Shown here in pieces: positions 1 to 5,700 of a stretch of 7,545 nt of DNA. Source of the stretch: JAQICB01 sp046482735. GTDB lineage: Bacteria; Bacteroidota; Bacteroidia; Bacteroidales; UBA1715. A program made the translations under genes and the position numbers. Every line of letters starts with the position of its first letter. The stretch's first letter is position 1. The stretch spans positions 1 through 7,545 of the forward strand of contig JAWOEL010000124.1 of NCBI GenBank assembly GCA_046482735.1. The letters run 5' to 3'. Below the pieces are notes generated by a model. That model was not told the DNA's origin, did no database searches, and saw only the letters and a list, made by a program, of their open reading frames with translations.

Positions 1-120
1 CTTTTATTCCATAAAATCCTTTTCCTCCATATTTAGGCAGCAGGGAAGGATGAAATGAAACTACCATAGAAATTAATTTTGCAGTGCTTAAACTTAAACA
101 CACTATTAAAGAGAAAAAAT

Positions 121-144
121 AATGCTTAATTCTCAATGCTTAAT
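121..144. repeat. 10-base direct repeat AATGCTTAAT
   Basis: AATGCTTAAT occurs at 121-130 and again at 135-144, separated by TCTC. It abuts the palindrome at 144-159 and forms the left edge of the repeat composite. Short AT-rich tandem units of this kind are common beside intergenic repeats in Bacteroidetes; no function can be assigned. Confidence 0.7.
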
Positions 145-159
145 CCGTCAGTGGACGGA
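144..159. repeat. Perfect palindrome TCCGTC-AGTG-GACGGA
   Basis: Two perfect 6-base arms (144-149 and 154-159) surround a 4-base loop. The 11-mer CAGTGGACGGA at 149-159 recurs exactly at 567-577, and CCGTCAGTGG at 145-154 recurs as its exact reverse complement at 513-522. The same motif therefore marks both ends of the repeat composite. Confidence 0.75.
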
Positions 160-189
160 CATAGTGATGAATGGAACGGTGCACAAAAA

Positions 190-218
190 CCTGTTAGCGT
201 CCGCAGGTCCTGACAGCG
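190..218. repeat. Imperfect direct repeat CCTGnnAGCG
   Basis: CCTGTTAGCG (190-199) and CCTGACAGCG (209-218) match at 8 of 10 bases with a 19-base period. ACCTG at 189-193 can also pair with CAGGT at 204-208. Part of the repeat composite; no function is evident. Confidence 0.5.
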
Positions 219-266
219 TTTTGTAGATATGAGATATCAGGTATGAGATATTAGATAAAATTTTGC

Positions 267-390
267 CTTGTGCCTTATTAGGCTGAAAGTTGTATCTCGC
301 TTTGGCGGACCTAAGCAAATTCAGCCCAATTGCAACGCCTTGGGTAAAGAATGAAACCACGTTCTTATCGCCTGAAGGGGCAGTATACAA
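267..390 (-). repeat. Protein-like intergenic repeat core (probably not a gene)
   Basis: On the minus strand a frame from 390 to 148 is open for 80 codons and begins MYTAPSGDKNVV. I do not think it is a gene. It has no recognisable domain, its distal part runs straight through the inverted-repeat arm and the palindrome at 144-159, and its first half resembles short spurious hypothetical proteins that I recall recurring in intergenic repeats of many Bacteroidetes genomes. That recollection is unverified. Within it GGCTGAA (281-287) pairs with TTCAGCC (320-326) and GCCT (272-275) with AGGC (280-283). A small expressed peptide cannot be excluded. Confidence 0.45.
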
Positions 391-464
391 AATTTTCAGT
401 TCCCCAACACCCTCCGCCCTGCGGGCACCTCCCTCAAGGGAGGAATAGCTTTGTGCAAAATTTT
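388..464. repeat. GC-rich double-hairpin module between 9-base direct repeats
   Basis: CAAAATTTT occurs at 388-396 and again at 456-464. Between them lie 59 bases containing two adjacent hairpins: GCCC-TGC-GGGC (416-426) and CCTCCCT-CA-AGGGAGG (428-443, 7-base perfect stem). Such compact CCCTCC...GGGAGG hairpins resemble REP-like intergenic elements. The flanking 9-mer has the form of a target-site duplication, but AT-rich 9-mers can coincide and the right copy also belongs to the larger inverted repeat. Confidence 0.5.
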
Positions 465-491
465 ACTTTTCTAATCTAATATCTGATATCT

Positions 492-526
492 AACCACCGT
501 CAGGGTTTACAACCACTGACGGGGTT
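492..526. repeat. Hairpin with CCGTCAG / CTGACGG stem
   Basis: AACC (492-495), a one-base bulge and CCGTCAG (497-503) pair with CTGACGG (516-522) and GGTT (523-526), giving 11 base pairs around a 12-base loop. On the plus strand only a short TTTT follows, so this is at best a weak rightward terminator. It carries the inverted copy of the CCGTCAGTGG motif seen at 145-154. Confidence 0.6.
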
Positions 527-558
527 TTCCACATACCAATACATGTGCTGCCCCATCA

Positions 559-593
559 CACCTCAACAGTGGACGGAGTCCCTGTTGATGGTG
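559..593. repeat. Long stable hairpin carrying CAGTGGACGGA
   Basis: CACC (559-562) and TCAACAG (563-569) pair with CTGTTGA (582-588) and GGTG (590-593). Inside the loop GGAC (571-574) pairs with GTCC (578-581) around GGA. This gives about 15 base pairs with two single-base bulges (570 and 589). No T-run follows on either strand, so it is not a classic intrinsic terminator. It lies past the glycosyltransferase stop codon and could protect the 3' end of the transcript; alternatively it is just another repeat unit. Confidence 0.6.
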
Positions 594-599
594 ACTCGT

Positions 600-665
600 A
601 AAAAAGAAGAGGATGCTTTTGAATAAAGTATAAGTATTCACTTTCATTTTCGCATTTTGCACCTC
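600..665 (-). terminator. Possible intrinsic terminator of the leftward operon
   Basis: Read on the minus strand directly after the glycosyltransferase stop codon, GAGGTGC (665-659) can pair with GCATCCTC (616-609, one bulge). It is followed at once by the U-rich tract TTCTTTTTT (608-600). The 42-base loop contains an inner stem TGAATA / TATTCA. Position and T-tract fit a terminator, but the large loop makes the stem weak, so confidence is limited. Confidence 0.35.
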
Positions 666-1931
666 TCAGGATAACGAACTTCGGTGATTGGATTGTTGTT
701 TTCTGCGAAGCAGTGTGAGTAATTCAATAATTGAGTAATTTTCCGGTGTGTGAAGAAAAAGTGTGGCTGCTGTGTGTATGGGGATTTTTGTGAAATATGT
801 TTTATGTGATTCGTTTAAAAAGCGAAATATGAAAAATGCATTTGTCCACTGGAAAAAGCGTTGGATAAATGCGTGTTGTGATGATGAATGTGATTGTATT
901 TCTTGTGTTTTTGTGATGAATTGTTGCTCTCCTATATATGTTTGCACACTTGGGTGAAGGTTGCTGAAAATGTGTTTTATTTCTTCGGTTTCGGCAGAAT
1001 GTAGAGTGGGTATTACTGAAAAAAAAGAGTGTAGTACTGTATAACTTTTTGGATGGTATGAATAGTATACCGGGTGTGACGACGAAATCATTTGTGTCAT
1101 TGCATGTCCGGTGCCAAAAGGTACTCTGTGTGATATACGTGCCGAAGGAAATACGGTAGTACCTGTTATTTCTCCGACGTGTTCTGCCTGATATAGTTTT
1201 TGTAAAAAATAAAAATCCTCTCCGGCTTGGCGTTTGTTCATGCCACCATGTTTGCAATAGCTGAGTGCACGTACTGTCATGCAGGAGCCTACGGTGTGAT
1301 ATGGGTAGGGGAATTTTATGTAGTGCAGGGCTTCTACGTAGAGTCGGAGATGGAGTTCGTATTGTGCAATTGCGGTATATGTTGTATCATCTAATTCTCC
1401 GGAAAGTGGATGTTCAAAATATATATGTGCTACGTTGTGTGCCGGATGTGTTGCATAAAAACGCTCTATTTCGGTAAAATAGTTTGGTGCAACACCTGTG
1501 TCTGCATCGCAGGCAACAATAATGCCCTGAGCATTGTTGAGTGTGTCAAATCTTCGTACAGCTTCGTCCATACCTACTTTACGTGCCCAACCAACTCCTG
1601 CATGTTTTTTTGGTGCATTGGGTGCGTATATTGGATGTATTGTGTGTTTTTTTGTGGAATGTTTTGTGCTGTATGTTTGTATACATTTATAAGTATCGGC
1701 GTTATATTGTTTGTCTGCTTCGGGTGCTGTTTCGCTAAAATTCACAACAACAAGTATTTCCACATCGCAGTCAGGTTTATTACATGATTGCAGCGAGGTG
1801 AGTGTGTCAATAATATCGGGTTCCGAAAAACAAGGAATTACAACGATAATGTGTGCATCAGGAGAGGGGGGAGTGGAAATATATTGACCGAATGTGTGAA
1901 ACCGCGAAAAATATGTGTGAGCAAAATTCAT
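666..1931 (-). CDS. Family 2 glycosyltransferase (GT-A fold)
   Basis: Probable inverting glycosyltransferase that moves a sugar from a nucleotide-sugar donor to an unknown acceptor at the cytoplasmic face. The 421-residue protein begins its GT-A domain at about residue 27 with IIVVIPCFSE, the usual nucleotide-binding first strand. VGWARKVG (113-120) matches the conserved AR-x-x-G segment. DAD at 142-144 is the metal-binding DxD motif. HTVGSCMTVRA (212-222) and AGEDFYFLQK (236-245) contain the acceptor-side GSxxxVRA and the catalytic ED. RVPFGTG (269-275) follows. The C-terminal part (about 290-421) is not recognised and has no convincing membrane span, so the enzyme is probably soluble or peripheral. 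Composition is rich in His and Thr. The ATG lies 2 bases after the tatD stop codon, implying translational coupling. Donor and acceptor cannot be told from sequence. Confidence 0.85.
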   Translation of the reverse strand: MNFAHTYFSRFHTFGQYISTPPSPDAHIIVVIPCFSEPDIIDTLTSLQSCNKPDCDVEILVVVNFSETAPEADKQYNADTYKCIQTYSTKHSTKKHTIHPIYAPNAPKKHAGVGWARKVGMDEAVRRFDTLNNAQGIIVACDADTGVAPNYFTEIERFYATHPAHNVAHIYFEHPLSGELDDTTYTAIAQYELHLRLYVEALHYIKFPYPYHTVGSCMTVRALSYCKHGGMNKRQAGEDFYFLQKLYQAEHVGEITGTTVFPSARISHRVPFGTGHAMTQMISSSHPVYYSYHPKSYTVLHSFFSVIPTLHSAETEEIKHIFSNLHPSVQTYIGEQQFITKTQEIQSHSSSQHAFIQRFFQWTNAFFIFRFLNESHKTYFTKIPIHTAATLFLHTPENYSIIELLTLLRRKQQSNHRSSLS

Positions 1932-1933
1932 GG

Positions 1934-2701
1934 TTATACAGAAAAAATATTTCGTGCATTAGCTGTTGTTATGTCTACGACTGTTTGTACTGAACACTGT
2001 TTGATTTCTGCAATCTTTTCTGCAACATACGTAATGTATGCCGGTTCGTTTCGTTTGCCTCTGTATGGTGTTGGTGTTAGGTATGGGTCATCAGTTTCGA
2101 GTACGATGTGTTGCAAATCTATCTCTTTTACTACCGCATCCAGCCCTGAGTTTTTAAAGGTTACTACGCCACCAATTCCAAGCAATAAGCCGTGTTCTAT
2201 AGCTTTTTGTGCATCGTGCAGACTTCCCGAAAAGCAATGGAAAACACCTGTGTACGTTGGTATGTTTATCGATTCTAATAGTTCAAAAATTTCGGTAAAA
2301 GCGTTTCGAACGTGAAGAACTATTGGTTTGTGTATACGTTGTGCTGTCAGAATTTGGTGTGTACATGTGTGTATTTGTTGTTCGAGAAAACTGGTGTCCC
2401 AGTAAAGATCAAGACCAATTTCACCGATAGCACATATGTCTTGTTGTTGAATGCGTGCTTCAAATTTTTCTATTTCCTGTTTATAATTTTCGTCAACAGA
2501 TGTCGGGTGAATGCCAGCCATGGGTACACATATGTCCGGGAATTCAGAAACTGTTTGGTCAATTTCTTTGCGGTGCGTACTATCTATGTCCGGCAATAGA
2601 ATTTTGTGAACCCCCTGTTGTTGAGCTCTGTCTATTGCCTTGTGTCTGTCTTCGTCAAATTGTGGCAGATATATGTGAGAATGGGTATTTATATAGTTCA
2701 T
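1934..2701 (-). CDS. tatD: TatD-family metal-dependent hydrolase (DNase)
   Basis: Cytoplasmic TIM-barrel hydrolase of the amidohydrolase superfamily. Characterised TatD proteins are Mg-dependent 3'-5' exonucleases on DNA and RNA, and some family members act on D-aminoacyl-tRNA. All expected metal ligands are present, numbered from the chosen start: THSH with H7 and H9, GEIGLDLYW with E94, IVLHVRNA with H130, FHCFSG with H155, and LETDDPYLTP with D204. Length is 255 residues, normal for the family. The reading frame extends upstream to a GTG at 2722, but I choose the ATG at 2701 for three reasons: family members start just before the THxH motif, the upstream sequence is A-rich, and the GTG lies inside a TAnnTTTG promoter-like element. 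The gene ends 2 bases before the glycosyltransferase start, so the two form a tight pair. Orthologous assignment among TatD, YcfH and YjjV types is not certain. Confidence 0.93.
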   Translation of the reverse strand: MNYINTHSHIYLPQFDEDRHKAIDRAQQQGVHKILLPDIDSTHRKEIDQTVSEFPDICVPMAGIHPTSVDENYKQEIEKFEARIQQQDICAIGEIGLDLYWDTSFLEQQIHTCTHQILTAQRIHKPIVLHVRNAFTEIFELLESINIPTYTGVFHCFSGSLHDAQKAIEHGLLLGIGGVVTFKNSGLDAVVKEIDLQHIVLETDDPYLTPTPYRGKRNEPAYITYVAEKIAEIKQCSVQTVVDITTANARNIFSV

Positions 2702-2721
2702 ACATTTTTCTTTTGTGTACA

Positions 2722-2752
2722 CAAATGTACTTATTTCATCTTATTTTTCGAA
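2722..2752 (-). promoter_or_regulatory. Candidate promoter for tatD and the glycosyltransferase
   Basis: On the minus strand TACATTTG (2729-2722) is a perfect match to the Bacteroidetes -7 consensus TAnnTTTG. Nineteen bases upstream, TTCG (2752-2749) matches the -33 TTTG at three of four bases. Transcription would start near 2716, about 15 bases before the ATG at 2701. The -33 part sits in the 12-base palindrome TTTTTCGAAAAA (2744-2755). Confidence 0.45.
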
Positions 2753-2755
2753 AAA
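2744..2755. repeat. 12-base perfect palindrome TTTTTCGAAAAA
   Basis: Lies in the gap between the kinase stop codon and tatD and overlaps the candidate -33 element. It could be an operator, or part of weak termination after the kinase gene, or chance in AT-rich sequence. The stem has only one C-G pair on each arm, so it is not a strong RNA hairpin. Confidence 0.4.
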
Positions 2756-2777
2756 CTAATGTATAGAAAACCGTTGA

Positions 2778-5700
2778 TTAGGATAAAGGAACCCGAATAT
2801 GGTAGGTGGTGCCTTTTCCTTCTTCACTTTCACAAGAAATGTCGCCGTGTAATTGTTTCACAACAGCGTTAAAAACCATGCTCATGCCAAGTCCTTTGCC
2901 GGTTTGCATATTAGTAGTAAAGAATGGGTTAAATACTTTTTTGACTACCTCAGGCGGCATACCTTTTCCGTAATCAGAAAAATCTAATAGTAATTCATTC
3001 TCAACTTTTTGTATATGAATTTTTACCTGATGTTTTTCGTCCTCAGTATATGCGTGATGCATAACATTTTTTATCATGTTGGTAATAATTCGGGCATAAG
3101 CAGCCGGATAACTTTCTAATTCAATTTTTTCAGGGCACTCTATATGCAAATCAAAATCACGCTCGGACATGTGTGCAGAAAGACTGGTAATAACTTCTTT
3201 AATGTAGTCGCATACAATAAATGTACGTTTATTGTCGGTCATTTCGTCAACAGATATTTGTTTGAAGCTTTTTACTAAATTGCCGGTGCGTACAAGGTTC
3301 GACTGTATTAACCGACTCGCTTCCTGAGTAGATAAGAGATAATCTTGCAAATCGGATTGTTTCATTTTTTTGCTTTCAAACAATTCTTTCAAAGATTCTG
3401 TTTGAGTAAAGAGAGAACTGGAAGCCGCAATACCTATACCTACCGGAGTATTTATTTCGTGTGAAATGCCGGCAACTAAATTACCGAGAGATGCCATTTT
3501 CTCCGATTCAATAAGTTGTTTTTGTGTTTTTTGCAGTTCGTTCAGAGATTGTTCTATAGATGTTTTTTGTTGTTCAATTTCGTTTCGTTGATTTACCGCA
3601 ACATCACGTTCATATTCAATTTCGCGAGATTGGTGTTCTATTTCGTCTCGTTGTTTTTTTATTTCAATTTCTTGTTTTTTTAGCTTATCAATGTCTGATT
3701 CTATAAGTATTAATTTTGTTACTTTATTGTGTTCAATAATTGGTGTTACCATGCATTGTATCCATACATGCCGGGAGTGTTGAACACGTTGAGTTTCATA
3801 TACAACAGATTGTTTCGTTTCAATACTTGTGTGTATATGTTTTTGTTCTTCAACAGATTCTACGAAATTGTAAAAATTGTGAGGTGTCGTATCATAATAC
3901 GAAATAAATGCCCGGTTTATCCATTCTACTGTTCCGTCCGGGTTAAGGATTGTAACTGCATTTGCTGTTTGGCTGGCGACTATAGATAACTGTTCTAATT
4001 CGTAGTTAAGCATTTCCAGATTTTCACGTTGTACGGAAATTTCTTCTTGTTGTTGTAGTATTTCTGAATGTTGTACAGAAAGTTGTTTGTAGTATTTTCT
4101 ACGTGTTTTGAAACGTAATAGTAACAGTATGATTAAGAGAATAATTCCGCATAAAACTACCCCTAAAGCCATACGCGACATTTCTAAGAAGCGTTCTTGT
4201 TGAGCCAGCAAGGCAAGTTCTTTGTTATATTTAATTATTTCGTATTCGTATACTTCTTCTTTTTGAAGCATTTTATGTTTTAGCACATCTAATTCTTTCG
4301 CATCTACTATATGTTTTTGTATATATTGACTTAGCTGCTGGTCTTGTAAATTTTGAGGACTTTGTAGTGAGTAGTAGAGTTTGTAGTATGATAATGCTAA
4401 TTTTTTGTTTCCTATTGCTTTATATACAGAAACCAAGGCTTTATAATTTTTGCTGAGAATAGAGGTGTAATTGTTTTTCTTTGCAAATTCTATACTTTGT
4501 AGAAAATTATCAATTGCCTGTGTATAGTCTTTTTCTTGTCGGTTTACGTTTCCAATGTTATACAATACTATTGCTATACCACGTTCATTAAAAATTTCCT
4601 CGTATAATTTTAGTGAAATAGTATAGTGTAAAAGAGCTTCTTTGAGTTCATCTATATCAAAATAGGCGTTTCCTAAGTTGTTGTGGTATAGAGCCAATCC
4701 CGCTTTTTCTTCTAGTTTCGAGGCTATGTTGATTGCTTTGTTGTAATATTCAATAGCACGAACGTATTTTTGTAATTGATGATGCGAAACACCTATTTTG
4801 TTGTAGGCTTCGGCTTCGAGATATTGATTGGTGATGTAATCCAACGATTCATTTAATACGTCAATTGCTTCACGAAATTCTTTGTTTTTCATGAGTACAT
4901 CTGCCATTTTAAAATAAATATCTGTGGTTTTGGCTTTGTTGTTTTGTGCTTTGTATGTTTCTAAACTTTCTTTAAAAAATTCTATAGATTCTTCTGTGTA
5001 CCATAAATCTGAGTATATATCACCTATTTCTTCTTTCTTTTCGGCGACTTCGGTTTCTGATTTATGTGTTTCTAAAATTGAAAGCGACTGTAAATGCATG
5101 TCGAGCGCATTGTTGTATTCGCCTGAAATAAAATTATTTTCAGCCAAATAATCCAGACAAACCAGTTGTTTGTCAATATTTTCAATCGAATCATATAATG
5201 CATAGGCTTGAGATAATTCTTTTTCTGAAATAGAAAATTGTCCAAATTGCATATTTTTAATACCACTCGATAATAACGAATCTGCTAAAAACGAATTATT
5301 AATTTGAGCATCTACTTTCGGTTTTTCAATCTTAGCTTTGTCTGCGGCAAGTATTTTTGATATGTCGAGGACTTCCGAAACCGAAGAAAGCGTATCGGTT
5401 TCCGCAAGCAAACTATCGGTCATTTTTTGAGTTGTAATTAATTCGTTTGCTAATCGTTTTTCTTCGCGTATAGAATCGCGCATGAAAAGTATTCGTTCTC
5501 TGTGTTTAAAAATGGAGTATGCTGTGCTGTCAATTACAGTTTTGGTGCGCGACAGTGTGCTGCAATGCAATGAATCAGTTGTTGCAAAAATGTCTTGAAT
5601 AGAATCAAACACCTCTGCAGAATCACTTAGTTCGTTTAATGACCTGAGTATTGCAAAATCTTTGTTGCTTTGTTTGAAACTGGTATCATCCACAAAAATT

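Larger units (their letters stand above)
228..493. repeat. Large imperfect inverted repeat enclosing about 190 bases
   Basis: The left arm covers roughly 228-266 and the right arm 455-493. Within them AGATATCAG (232-240) pairs with 483-491, GATATTAGAT (247-256) with 474-483, and AAAATTTTGC (257-266) with GCAAAATTTT (455-464). The left arm also holds a direct repeat, TATGAGATAT, at 228-237 and 242-251. Spacing between blocks differs by a few bases on the two sides, so it is a decayed or composite inverted repeat. Candidates are the ends of a small non-autonomous mobile element or two opposed copies of one intergenic repeat. No transposase is present. Confidence 0.6.
1..665. other. Gene-free, repeat-rich intergenic region
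   Basis: No convincing coding sequence is seen on either strand. Positions 1-120 are AT-rich and show nothing beyond weak 5-base inverted matches (17-21 with 46-50). From about 121 to 593 the region is packed with direct repeats, nested inverted repeats and GC-rich hairpins, listed separately. From 594 to 665 there is a terminator-like structure for the leftward operon. The patchwork of AT-rich and GC-rich modules differs from the neighbouring genes and looks like an accumulation of intergenic repeat elements. Confidence 0.75.

Noticed and set aside
446..453. TAGCTTTG on the plus strand as a promoter -7 element
   Set aside because: It matches the consensus, but there is no TTTG or similar at the required distance upstream; that stretch is the GC-rich hairpin.
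121..593. CRISPR array
   Set aside because: Repeats are short, differ in length and orientation and are irregularly spaced; there is no set of equal repeats with unique spacers and no cas gene.
802..1257. Minus-strand open frame of 151 codons inside the glycosyltransferase gene
   Set aside because: It is a shifted frame of the glycosyltransferase coding sequence. The true frame carries DxD, GED and the other family motifs, so this is a shadow and not a frameshifted piece.
1788..2315. Plus-strand open frame of 175 codons
   Set aside because: It lies antisense to the end of tatD and the start of the glycosyltransferase, both of which have clear catalytic motifs. Its translation shows no domain and has the Cys/Ser-rich look of a shadow frame.
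2702..2722. N-terminal extension of TatD from a GTG start
   Set aside because: The extra seven residues are not typical of the family, and the GTG falls within a TAnnTTTG element; the ATG at 2701 is better supported.
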